Source of the DNA: Rickettsia typhi
GTDB taxonomy: Bacteria; Pseudomonadota; Alphaproteobacteria; Rickettsiales; UBA1997
NCBI GenBank assembly: GCA_945874115.1
Contig: CAMCFD010000003.1
Location: 1 to 39,611, forward strand
DNA: 39,611 nucleotides
Direction of reading: 5' to 3'
Positions 10,233 to 18,852 of this stretch are shown here, piece after piece. A program made the translations under genes and the position numbers. The notes below the pieces were generated by a model that was given only the letters and a program-made list of their open reading frames with translations, was not told the DNA's origin and ran no database searches. How positions within the stretch are numbered: the stretch's first letter is position 1; each line of letters starts with the position of its first letter.

Positions 10233-10439
10233 ATGTCTATATCACTAAATATTTTTTTAAATAAAAAAATTGTCGTAAAACAAATTAGAAGCCAATCAAA
10301 ACTTGGTCGCAAGCAAAATGCTTGTCTAATCGGGCTTGGTTTGCGCGGTATTGATTCAACTTCTAATCTTATGGCGTCGCCAGATGTTTTAGGAATGGTT
10401 AGAAAAGTTAGCCATATTATCGAAGTTAAATTGGCGTAA
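10233..10439 (+). CDS. rpmD: 50S ribosomal protein L30
   Basis: VKQIRSQSKLGRKQNACLIGLGLRGIDSTSNLMASPDVLGMVRKVSHI. Confidence 0.93.
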   Translation: MSISLNIFLNKKIVVKQIRSQSKLGRKQNACLIGLGLRGIDSTSNLMASPDVLGMVRKVSHIIEVKLA

Positions 10440-10505
10440 AATTGACTAATGTCAGTTTTGTTCACTAGTGTTTAGAGGTTTGCTCCTCATTATAAAATAA
10501 AAAAT

Positions 10506-10940
10506 ATGTCTGAAAATTTAAATAAATTGCCGAAAATTAAAACTCAATACAGAACGCGAGTCGGTCGCGGTATTGGTTCTGGCAAAGGTAAAACTTCTGG
10601 TCGTGGTGTGAAAGGTCAAAAAGCCCGCACAGGTCACTCTTCAGTTAGAGGTTTTGAAGGTGGTCAAACTCCAATCCACATGCGCCTTCCTAAAAGAGGT
10701 TTTAAGAATGTATTGCGTAAAGAATATGAAGTTGTCAATATCAAAGATGTTGTGCGCTTGATTGAGTCTAAAAAAATTGATGTTAGTCAAGAATTAAACA
10801 AAGAAAAATTGCAAGAAGTTGGTTTGATTAAAAACGCTAGATCTCAAGTAAAATTAATCATGACAAACAAAGAATTAACTTTACCAAAAGTTAAAATTGT
10901 TGTCGATAAATATTCTGCAAAAGCTAAATCTTTTGCTTAG
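10506..10940 (+). CDS. rplO: 50S ribosomal protein L15
   Basis: [51 protein letters not shown]. Confidence 0.97.
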   Translation: MSENLNKLPKIKTQYRTRVGRGIGSGKGKTSGRGVKGQKARTGHSSVRGFEGGQTPIHMRLPKRGFKNVLRKEYEVVNIKDVVRLIESKKIDVSQELNKEKLQEVGLIKNARSQVKLIMTNKELTLPKVKIVVDKYSAKAKSFA

Positions 10941-10972
10941 TTTAAAGGGCGCCATAAAAAGCGCCTTTTAAA
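10941..10972 (+). terminator. Intrinsic-terminator-like hairpin between rplO and secY
   Basis: TTTAAAGGGCGC-cataaaaa-GCGCCTTTTAAA, 12-bp stem with one G-U, followed by TTTTAATTT. Confidence 0.65.
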
Positions 10973-11057
10973 TTTTAATTTGCTTCAAAATTGCGAAACT
11001 TAATTTTAGTCTCGCCGATGTTAAAAAAAGAAATTCAAATCTTCAATAAGAAATAAA

Positions 11058-12335
11058 GTGCCAGAAAAAAATAATTCAGACCTAAAAAAACGAATTTTAT
11101 TTACACTAGCAATTCTTCTTGTCTATCGTTTCGGTACATTTGTTCCAATTCCAGGAATCGACATTGCGGTTCTCAAAAGTTTTTTCTCAAGCGATAAAGC
11201 TAATTTCTTCGGAATGATAAATCTTTTCTCAGGCGGCGCTCTTGAAAGAATGAGTATTTTTGCTCTAAATATCATGCCATACATCACTGCTTCAATCATT
11301 ATGCAATTGATGACATCAATGTATAAAGGCCTTGCTGAGCTTAAAAAAGATGGAGAACATGGCCGCGCAAAAATTAACCAATATACTCGATATTTAACTA
11401 TAGTTTTGGCTTTTTTCCAATCGCTTGGTGTCTATTATGCTTTGTCGAATGCTCAAGGTAACGTCTTTATTTCTGATTCGCAAATTTTTCTTTACACAAC
11501 TTGCGTCAGTTTAGTTGGCGGCACAGTAATGTTGATGTGGTTTGGTGAAAGAATTACGACTTCGGGAATTGGTAACGGAATTTCTCTGATAATTTTCGTT
11601 GGAATTGTTTCTTCGCTTCCGTCAACAATCGCGCAAATCTTTGATTTATCACGCACCGGAGTTTATTCTTGGTTCGCGTTAATTTTATTCCTTGTGGTTT
11701 TGGTCGCGTTTTTTATGTTTATTTGCTTCGTTGAAAAAACCCACAAACGTATCAAAATTCAATATCCAAACGCTTCTCTAATGAGATCATCTGGAATGCA
11801 AGATTCTTCATTTTTGCCTCTAAAAGTCAATGTTTCTGGCGTAATTCCGCCAATTTTTGCAAGCTCGGTTCTTATGTTTCCATCGGCTTTTGTCCAATTT
11901 AGTGGCATCGAGGGCGGCTTCTTGACGGCGGCTTTGGCGCGCGGCGGCTCAATTTATTTAGCGCTTTTCGCGGGATTAATTTTATTCTTCTCTTATTTTT
12001 ATTCATCAATCGTTTTCAACAGCGAAGATGTCTCAAATAACCTCAAAAAAAGCAACTGCTTTATACTTGGCGTAAGGCCTGGTTCTAGCACTGCGGAATA
12101 TCTCAATAAAATCGTTTTGCGACTAACCTTAATTGGTGCAATTTATTTAATCGTAATTTGTATTGTTCCCGAAATTTTGGTCACCAAATATTCAATTCCG
12201 CTTACAATCGGCGGCACAGGAATTCTAATTATGGTTAACGTAGTTCTTGACCTTATAAACCAAATTCAATCACATTTATTTTCGTCAAAATATAGTGGCG
12301 ATAAGCAAAAAAGAAGAAGAGTAAAAATTAGATAA
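11058..12335 (+). CDS. secY: Preprotein translocase subunit SecY (GTG start)
   Basis: RFGTFVPIPGID, FGMINLFSGGALERMSIFALNIMPYITASIIMQLM, multi-TM, operon position. Confidence 0.97.
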   Translation: MPEKNNSDLKKRILFTLAILLVYRFGTFVPIPGIDIAVLKSFFSSDKANFFGMINLFSGGALERMSIFALNIMPYITASIIMQLMTSMYKGLAELKKDGEHGRAKINQYTRYLTIVLAFFQSLGVYYALSNAQGNVFISDSQIFLYTTCVSLVGGTVMLMWFGERITTSGIGNGISLIIFVGIVSSLPSTIAQIFDLSRTGVYSWFALILFLVVLVAFFMFICFVEKTHKRIKIQYPNASLMRSSGMQDSSFLPLKVNVSGVIPPIFASSVLMFPSAFVQFSGIEGGFLTAALARGGSIYLALFAGLILFFSYFYSSIVFNSEDVSNNLKKSNCFILGVRPGSSTAEYLNKIVLRLTLIGAIYLIVICIVPEILVTKYSIPLTIGGTGILIMVNVVLDLINQIQSHLFSSKYSGDKQKRRRVKIR

Positions 12336-12381
12336 ATTTTATAAAACGAGTTGCCGAAAAGCTTCTCCTAAAATAAACGAA

Positions 12382-13044
12382 ATGAGAAATATTATTTTGC
12401 TCGGACCCCCTGGTTCAGGAAAAGGAACGCAAGCAATTGAAATGTCAAAAGCACTAAAAATTCCAGCACTTTCTACCGGAGACGCTTTGCGCGCCGAAGT
12501 TAAAGCTGAAAGTGAAATTGGTAAATTGGCAAAATCTTATATGGATTCAGGAAAACTGGTTCCGGACGAAGTTGTTCTTGATATCGTAAAAAATCGCGTT
12601 ACCCAAAGTGATTGCCAAAATGGCTTTATTTTGGACGGATTTCCAAGAAATATTTCTCAAGGAAATATGCTTGAAAATGCACTAAATTCGATTGATAAAA
12701 AGATTGATGTTGTCTTAAATTTTGAAATTTCGAACGAAGAAGTTGTAAAAAGAATTTCGGGGCGCTTTTTTTGCAAAAAATGTGGCGCAATTTATAATAA
12801 ATATTTCAAAAAGCCTTTAAAAGAAGGCGTTTGCGATGCTTGTGGCTCTGTCGAATTCATCAACAGAAGCGACGACAAAGAGGAAGTTATTCTTGACAGG
12901 CTTAAAATCTATCATGAAGAAACGGCGAAATTAATTGAATTTTATCAAAAAAAAGACTTGATTTATTCTTTTAATGCTGTAAAATCTAGTGCCCTTCTTT
13001 TAGAAGAATTGCTAGAGGTGATAAAAAAACAGGGTAAATTATAA
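12382..13044 (+). CDS. adk: Adenylate kinase with Cys4 (zinc-type) lid
   Basis: LLGPPGSGKGTQA P-loop, DGFPRN; lid CKKCGAIYN...CDACGS. Confidence 0.96.
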   Translation: MRNIILLGPPGSGKGTQAIEMSKALKIPALSTGDALRAEVKAESEIGKLAKSYMDSGKLVPDEVVLDIVKNRVTQSDCQNGFILDGFPRNISQGNMLENALNSIDKKIDVVLNFEISNEEVVKRISGRFFCKKCGAIYNKYFKKPLKEGVCDACGSVEFINRSDDKEEVILDRLKIYHEETAKLIEFYQKKDLIYSFNAVKSSALLLEELLEVIKKQGKL

Positions 13045-13063
13045 CAATTAATTATTTAAAAAA

Positions 13064-13444
13064 GTGGCTAGGATTGCAGGTATAAACATTCCAAAAGAGA
13101 AAAGATTTATCATCTCTTTAACTTACATTTATGGTATCGGCAGCACGACTGCTGCGAAAATTTGTGCGAAATTAAAAATCGACACTAAATTGAGAACCAA
13201 TCAAGTTCCTGAAGAAAAATTGTCGCAAGTTCGCGCACTTCTTGAAAAAGAATTTCCAGTTCTTGAAGGTGACTTAAGAAGAAAAGTTTCTTCTGACATC
13301 AAAAGATTGGTTGACCTTGGCTGCTACCGTGGTATTAGACACGTCAAAAAGCTTCCAGTTCGCGGTCAAAGAACGCACACCAATGCTAAAACCCGTAAGG
13401 GAAGAGGCGTTGCGATTGCAAACAAGAAAAAAGCAGTTAAATAA
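13064..13444 (+). CDS. rpsM: 30S ribosomal protein S13 (GTG start)
   Basis: [51 protein letters not shown]. Confidence 0.97.
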   Translation: MARIAGINIPKEKRFIISLTYIYGIGSTTAAKICAKLKIDTKLRTNQVPEEKLSQVRALLEKEFPVLEGDLRRKVSSDIKRLVDLGCYRGIRHVKKLPVRGQRTHTNAKTRKGRGVAIANKKKAVK

Positions 13445-13458
13445 TTTTTAAGTAAAAT

Positions 13459-13851
13459 ATGACAAAATATAGCGGTAAAAAAACAGCGACCAAAAAGAAA
13501 AAAACCATTGCCTCTGGCATAGTTCATATCTACGCTAGTTTCAACAACACCATCATCTCAATCACTGATTTGCAAGGTAACGTAATTTGCTGGTCTTCGG
13601 CTGGTAAGCACGGCTTCAAAGGCTCAAGAAAAGCTACTCCTTACGCGGCTCAGGTTGCGACTCAAAGTGTGATCACGGCGGCAAAAAATTTCGGCCTTAC
13701 TACAGTAAGCGTTGAAGTTATCGGACCCGGCGTCGGCAGAGAAGCTTCACTGCGCGCGATTCAAGCGGCTGGAATGAACACTACTATGATCGTTGATAAA
13801 ACTTATCACCCTCATAATGGTTGCAGACCAGCAAAAAGAAGAAGAGTCTAA
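13459..13851 (+). CDS. rpsK: 30S ribosomal protein S11
   Basis: [59 protein letters not shown]. Confidence 0.98.
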   Translation: MTKYSGKKTATKKKKTIASGIVHIYASFNNTIISITDLQGNVICWSSAGKHGFKGSRKATPYAAQVATQSVITAAKNFGLTTVSVEVIGPGVGREASLRAIQAAGMNTTMIVDKTYHPHNGCRPAKRRRV

Positions 13852-13914
13852 GATTCTTTGCGGCTTAAAGCCTTGATTTTATTAGCAAGTTCTTAAAATA
13901 AAAAAATAAAAAAT

Positions 13915-14946
13915 ATGACAATTTTAAAAGAAAATTGGCGCGATTTAACAAAACCAACATCAGTTGTTACTAAAGAAGGTAATGATGATGCGAAAAAGTC
14001 AACCATTGTTATGGAAGCTTTCGAAAGAGGTTTTGGAAACACTTTAGGAAACGCTCTAAGAAGAGTTTTGCTTTCTTCACTAACTGGTTTTGCTGTTACT
14101 TCAGTGAAAATCGAAAATGCTTTGCATGAATATGGTGCAATTGACGGCGTGAAAGAAGACGTTATCGACATTATCATGAACATCAAATCTTTGGCAATCA
14201 CTAAAGATAGCGCGTCTCCTTGCGTGTTGAAGCTTTCTGCGAATAAAGCTGGTCCAGTTTATGCTGGTTCAATCGAGCTTCCTGCTGGCGTTGATATCGC
14301 TAACAAAGATTTATTGATTTGCACTTTGTCACAAGGTGGAAAAGTCAATATCCAGATGAATGTTGAGTCGGGTAAAGGTTATATCACTGCTGATCAAAAC
14401 AAAAAGAGCGACCAGTCAATTGGCACGATCGCAATCGATGCTTTATTTTCTCCAGTTAAGAAAGTGGCTTATAAAGTTGAAAATGCTCGTGTTGGCCAAA
14501 TTACTGACTTTGACAAATTGATCATGGAAATTGAAACTAACGGTTCAATTACTCCGCGCGATTCTCTTGGTGTTGCGGCGAAAATTTTGCAAGAACAGCT
14601 TCAAGTTTTTGTTAATTTCGATGTTGCAAAAATCGATGCTCCAGTTATTAAAGAAATCGATGATGAGCCTAGACTTAACAAGAATTTGCTTAAAACAATT
14701 GATGAATTAGAGCTTTCGGTTCGTTCTTACAATTGCTTGAAAAATGAAAACATCATTTATGTTGGCGATTTAGTCACGAAAAGCGAAGCAGAAATGCTTA
14801 AAACAGCGAATTTTGGAAGAAAATCTTTGAATGAATTAAAAGATAATCTTAAAAATATGGGACTTGGTTTTGGCATGAAATTGCCTGACTGGCCTCCAAA
14901 AAACTTGGACGATCTTTTGAAAATAAAGAATAAAGAGTTGGTATAG
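13915..14946 (+). CDS. rpoA: DNA-directed RNA polymerase subunit alpha
   Basis: ERGFGNTLGNALRRVLLSSLTG; CTD TANFGRKSLNELKDNLKNMGLGFGMKLPDWPP. Confidence 0.98.
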   Translation: MTILKENWRDLTKPTSVVTKEGNDDAKKSTIVMEAFERGFGNTLGNALRRVLLSSLTGFAVTSVKIENALHEYGAIDGVKEDVIDIIMNIKSLAITKDSASPCVLKLSANKAGPVYAGSIELPAGVDIANKDLLICTLSQGGKVNIQMNVESGKGYITADQNKKSDQSIGTIAIDALFSPVKKVAYKVENARVGQITDFDKLIMEIETNGSITPRDSLGVAAKILQEQLQVFVNFDVAKIDAPVIKEIDDEPRLNKNLLKTIDELELSVRSYNCLKNENIIYVGDLVTKSEAEMLKTANFGRKSLNELKDNLKNMGLGFGMKLPDWPPKNLDDLLKIKNKELV

Positions 14947-14951
14947 TTTGT

Positions 14952-14975
14952 AAATAAGCTTAAACAAGCTTATTT
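14952..14975 (+). terminator. Hairpin between rpoA and rplQ, terminator-like
   Basis: AAATAAGCTT-aaac-AAGCTTATTT perfect 10-bp stem, then TTGTAAAA. Confidence 0.45.
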
Positions 14976-15012
14976 TTGTAAAAATGGCAGATAGCCAATA
15001 AATTTTAAAAAT

Positions 15013-15399
15013 ATGTTACATAGAATTAAAGGCAGAAAATTAGGCAGAAATACTGCTCACAGAAAAGCTCTATTGCGCAATTTGTCGCTTGCATTTTTGC
15101 AGCACGAATTCATCAAAACTACTTTGCCAAAAGCCAAAGAAATGCGTCCTTTTGTCGAAAAAATCTTGACTTTAGCTAAAAAAGACAGTCTTGCTAACCG
15201 CAGATTGGCAATTTCAATCCTTGGAAATCAAGAAATCGTTGATAGATTATTTAAAAATATCGCACCAAGAATTGCTAATAGAAATGGTGGTTATATCAGA
15301 ATCTTGAAATGCGGTTTTAGAACTGGCGACAAAGCTGATATGGCGATCGTAGAAATGGTTGACAGAGTTGTTGTTGAAGAAGCAGCAAAAGCTGAATAA
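15013..15399 (+). CDS. rplQ: 50S ribosomal protein L17
   Basis: MLHRIKGRKLGRNTAHRKALLRNLSLAFLQHEFIKTTLPKAKEMRPFVEKIL. Confidence 0.98.
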   Translation: MLHRIKGRKLGRNTAHRKALLRNLSLAFLQHEFIKTTLPKAKEMRPFVEKILTLAKKDSLANRRLAISILGNQEIVDRLFKNIAPRIANRNGGYIRILKCGFRTGDKADMAIVEMVDRVVVEEAAKAE

Positions 15400-15455
15400 T
15401 TTTAGGATATTGACGTTTTTTAATGTTGATAAAATCAAAGAAAGTTGTGCTTTAA

Positions 15456-15480
15456 TGTATAAATTTAAGAAATTTATACA
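15456..15480 (+). other. Perfect 11-bp hairpin between rplQ and rplS
   Basis: TGTATAAATTT-aag-AAATTTATACA. Confidence 0.5.
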
Positions 15481-15510
15481 AAACTAAACGGTATAGATAA
15501 AAAGAAATAT

Positions 15511-15927
15511 ATGAAAAAATTAATTCAAGAATTCGAAAAACAGCAAGTTGAAAAAATCGCTGCGACAAGAAATGCTTTGCCAAAATTTAAAGTTGGCGAC
15601 AGCGTTATTGTAAAATATAAAATTACTGAGGGCGCAAATACTCGTCTTCAAGCCTTTCAAGGTGTCGTTATAGCAAAAGCTAAAGATTTTAGCAACTATT
15701 CTTCGACTTTCACTGTGCGCAAAATTAGCTCGGGCATTGGTGTTGAAAGAAAATTCGCTCTATATTCACCTTTGGTTTCTTCAATTGAGGTTCTTAAGCA
15801 AGGCGTTGTGCGTCGTGCGAAACTTTATTATTTAAGAAACTTAACAGGAAAAGCTTCGAGAATTAAAGAAAAAATCGCGGTTTTTGGTCAAGAAATTGCT
15901 TCAAAACAAGTTGACGAAAATAAATAG
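15511..15927 (+). CDS. rplS: 50S ribosomal protein L19
   Basis: [88 protein letters not shown]. Confidence 0.96.
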   Translation: MKKLIQEFEKQQVEKIAATRNALPKFKVGDSVIVKYKITEGANTRLQAFQGVVIAKAKDFSNYSSTFTVRKISSGIGVERKFALYSPLVSSIEVLKQGVVRRAKLYYLRNLTGKASRIKEKIAVFGQEIASKQVDENK

Positions 15928-16001
15928 ATTGGCTTCTTGCAAAATATGGAATAAGTTTTATTATCGCCTTAAAACACGATAAATTTACAAAATTCAAACT
16001 T

Positions 16002-16403
16002 ATGTTTTCTAAACTAACCTTCAGAAGGCAGATTTCATTATTGGCATTTTTTGTTTTGACAAATTGTGCCAATAATATCACTCAGTTCGGCAAAATTACC
16101 CCTTACAATTCTACTACGAAAGAAAATAAAGCTTTTGTCTTCACGGTCGAAGAAAGCTATGCGCGCGCTCATCTTAAGTCGAAGCAAGATGAAAAAAATC
16201 CGCTAATGACTAAGGCCGAGGCTGATTTGTTGAAAAAACTTCTTGTGCGTCAAAAATATTGCATTAATCAAAGCAATGAATTGTCTTTTAAAATTACCTC
16301 AAAGCAAGAAAAAATCTACGATGTAACTTTCGCAAGTCTTATTGAGCAGAACTACAACGCCAAGCCTGCCGCGCCGCGAATGTATTATGGAAATTGTATT
16401 TAA
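16002..16403 (+). CDS. Small putative lipoprotein, unknown function
   Basis: Signal-like N-terminus with lipobox-like LLAFFVLTNC; not overlapped by a better ORF. Confidence 0.65.
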   Translation: MFSKLTFRRQISLLAFFVLTNCANNITQFGKITPYNSTTKENKAFVFTVEESYARAHLKSKQDEKNPLMTKAEADLLKKLLVRQKYCINQSNELSFKITSKQEKIYDVTFASLIEQNYNAKPAAPRMYYGNCI

Positions 16404-16636
16404 TTTTTTCGCATTCTCGTGGTTTTCCCATTTTTTCTCGCTATAAATAATCTGGTGTTGGTTAGAAATTGCCTTTAATAATGATTTTAATGAGGCAGAA
16501 ATTGGGTTTTTGTTAGATTGCGTGGTTTTTTCCGTTCGTTTCGAAATTTGTTTGTGAGAGTGAAATTTGCGCTTAGGAGGATTTTTAATTTTGTCGCGCA
16601 AAATTTTTCGGTGGGGTTTTGCGATTTAAATAAATT

Positions 16637-16669
16637 AGATTCTCGTGTTCGCGAAAATGACAAGAAGTG
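16637..16669. repeat. Degenerate copy A of a dispersed 'gattcccgctttcgcgaggatgac'-type repeat
   Basis: agattctcgtgttcgcgaaaatgacaagaagtg, 28/33 identical to 20249-20281. Confidence 0.6.
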
Positions 16670-16838
16670 CCCGCAATGACAGAAAAGATTGTGAAAAAGA
16701 CAAAGAATTAGCGCGACCTTAGAATATAAGCAAGATTGTTAAATCAAAAAACTAGAAAGGGTATAGTTATAAACCGTATTTTTTGTGGGTTTTCATGTTA
16801 TTTGAGAGTTTGATTGGTGATTGCCATTCCTCGAAAGA

Positions 16839-16887
16839 GAGAATTAATAAAATTAGTTGATTTTTGCAAGTAATTTTATTAATTCTC
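16839..16887. repeat. 17-bp perfect inverted repeat just 3' of recQ (hairpin/terminator or MITE remnant)
   Basis: GAGAATTAATAAAATTA (16839-16855) vs TAATTTTATTAATTCTC (16871-16887), 15-nt loop. Confidence 0.75.
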
Positions 16888-16898
16888 ACACCCCTAAA

Positions 16899-18701
16899 TT
16901 AGCCAATTTCGCTTAAGAAATCTTTGCCATAGCGCTTAAATTTGGCTTCTCCGACGCCGGTTATTTTTAGCATTTCTTCGATATTTCTCGGTCGCAATTT
17001 TGCCATTTCAAGCAATGTTTTGTCGTGAAAAATAATATATGGTGGCAGGTTTTGAGCCTTGGCAATTTTGAGTCTTTTGGCTTTTAGTTTTTGGAATAAA
17101 TTATTTTCATCATCGGATTCAAGAGCAATAATAGAGCCAGTTTTGGCGGATTTTGTTTTTTCTTTCTTCTCGATTTTCTTCGTTATTTTTCGCAAATTTA
17201 TGCGGCTTTTTTCACGCAAGAATTTCTGTCCGTCACTCGTTAAGTGAAGTGCGCCAAAGCCTTCGATGTCGGCTTTCAGAAAATTCATGGCGGTTAATTG
17301 TCTGAAAATCGATTGCCATTCTTGTTTCGAAAAATCTTTCCCGATGCCGTAAACACTGAGTTTGTCGTGGTTGAAGTCTTTGATTTTTTGGTTATTTGCG
17401 CCAAGTAAAATGTCGATTAAATGTCCGGCGCCAAATCTTTGTTCGCTGCGATAGGCCGCTGACAGGGCTTTCTGAGCGGCTATTGTGCCGTCGAAAATTT
17501 CGGGTGGATTTAGACAAACATCGCAATTTTTGCAAGGCTCGCAATTATCGCCGAAATATTGCAATAGGATTTGGCGCCTACAGCTTGAAGATTCGCAAAG
17601 ACCGACTAGCGCGCTTAATTTCTGCATTTCTATGCGCTTTTGGTTTTGGTTGGCGTTTCCGTCTTCGATGAAACTGCGCTGCATTGCGACATCGCCTGAG
17701 CTGTAAGACATCCAAGCGTTGGCGGCAAGGCCGTCGCGTCCGGCGCGCCCAGTTTCTTGATAGTAAGCCTCGATGTTTTTAGGTACGTTTAAATGCGCGA
17801 CAAATCTGACGTCGGGCTTGTTAATTCCCATTCCAAAGGCAATTGTTGCGACCATAATTACGCCATCATTTAGCAAAAATGTTTCGAGGTTTTTTTGGCG
17901 CGTTTTATTGTCCATTCCGGCGTGATAGGGCAAGACATCAAAGCCTTCTTCTTTAAGCCAAATCGCGATGTCTTCAACTTTTTTTCGCGAAATGCAATAA
18001 ACAATTCCGCTATCTTTTTTGTGATTTTGATTAATAAATTCAAGTAATCGCGCTTTAGAATTTACGCCATCGTAAATTGTATAATTTATGTTGGGGCGAT
18101 CGAAACTGGCGATGAAAATTTTGCTGTCTTGTAAATTTAATTTTTCGATAATGTCTTTGCGCGTTGGAATGTCGGCGGTTGCAGTCAAGGCAAGGCGTGG
18201 CACATCAGGGAATTGTGTCGCAAGCATGGCAAGTTCGGTGTAAACAGGGCGAAAATCGTGGCCCCATTGCGACACGCAGTGCGCTTCGTCGATTGCAAAA
18301 AGTGCGATTTTTATGTCGGATAAAAAGCACATAAAATCAACAGAGAGTAATCTCTCTGGTGCGACATAAAGTAATTTTAATTCACCATTTTTGATCGCGA
18401 TTTTTGTCTCGAAATTTTCTTTCGCCGACATTGACGAATTGATCGCTGACGCCTTGATTCCAAGTTCTTTGAGGGCGCTGACTTGGTCTTGCATTAGCGC
18501 GATTAGCGGCGAAACTACGATGGTAATTCCGTCTAAATAAAGTGCGGGAATTTGATAGCAAATAGATTTTCCGCCACCAGTTGGCATCAACACCAGAGCG
18601 CTTTTTCCGGCAATTACTGTGTTGACAATTTCTTCTTGATCGCCGCGAAATTTGTTATATCCAAAAACGGTTTTAAGAATTGTTAAAGGTGTGCTTTTCA
18701 T
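16899..18701 (-). CDS. recQ: ATP-dependent DNA helicase RecQ
   Basis: FGYNKFRGDQEEIV, MPTGGGKSICYQIPA, DEAHCVSQWGHDFRP, QETGRAGRDG, Cys zinc cluster (CRRQILLQYFGDNCEPCKNCDVC), HRDC-like C-terminus. Confidence 0.97.
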   Translation of the reverse strand: MKSTPLTILKTVFGYNKFRGDQEEIVNTVIAGKSALVLMPTGGGKSICYQIPALYLDGITIVVSPLIALMQDQVSALKELGIKASAINSSMSAKENFETKIAIKNGELKLLYVAPERLLSVDFMCFLSDIKIALFAIDEAHCVSQWGHDFRPVYTELAMLATQFPDVPRLALTATADIPTRKDIIEKLNLQDSKIFIASFDRPNINYTIYDGVNSKARLLEFINQNHKKDSGIVYCISRKKVEDIAIWLKEEGFDVLPYHAGMDNKTRQKNLETFLLNDGVIMVATIAFGMGINKPDVRFVAHLNVPKNIEAYYQETGRAGRDGLAANAWMSYSSGDVAMQRSFIEDGNANQNQKRIEMQKLSALVGLCESSSCRRQILLQYFGDNCEPCKNCDVCLNPPEIFDGTIAAQKALSAAYRSEQRFGAGHLIDILLGANNQKIKDFNHDKLSVYGIGKDFSKQEWQSIFRQLTAMNFLKADIEGFGALHLTSDGQKFLREKSRINLRKITKKIEKKEKTKSAKTGSIIALESDDENNLFQKLKAKRLKIAKAQNLPPYIIFHDKTLLEMAKLRPRNIEEMLKITGVGEAKFKRYGKDFLSEIG

Positions 18702-18809
18702 TTAATTTTTTGGTAATCTTTTTTCTAAATCAGAAATTATATCGATCGAAGTTTTAATTTCTTTTTCGCGCATTTTTTTTAAAACTCTTATTTCGTCACT
18801 TAATATCAT
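18702..18809 (-). CDS. 35-aa small ORF directly abutting the recQ start
   Basis: Own translation: MILSDEIRVLKKMREKEIKTSIDIISDLEKRLPKN*; stop codon directly precedes recQ ATG; below ORF-track length cutoff. Confidence 0.45.
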   Translation of the reverse strand: MILSDEIRVLKKMREKEIKTSIDIISDLEKRLPKN

Positions 18810-18852
18810 TTTGTTTTTTATCTATCGCGTAAGTTGGCTTTTTGGATAATTT

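Noticed and set aside
16299-16601. 100-aa minus-strand ORF overlapping the lipoprotein gene end
   Set aside because: Low-complexity basic sequence, overlaps a better candidate and repeat-bearing noncoding DNA.
17059-17706. Plus-strand ORFs inside recQ (17059..17247, 17396..17671, 17485..17706)
   Set aside because: Antisense to conserved RecQ domains; typical spurious open frames.
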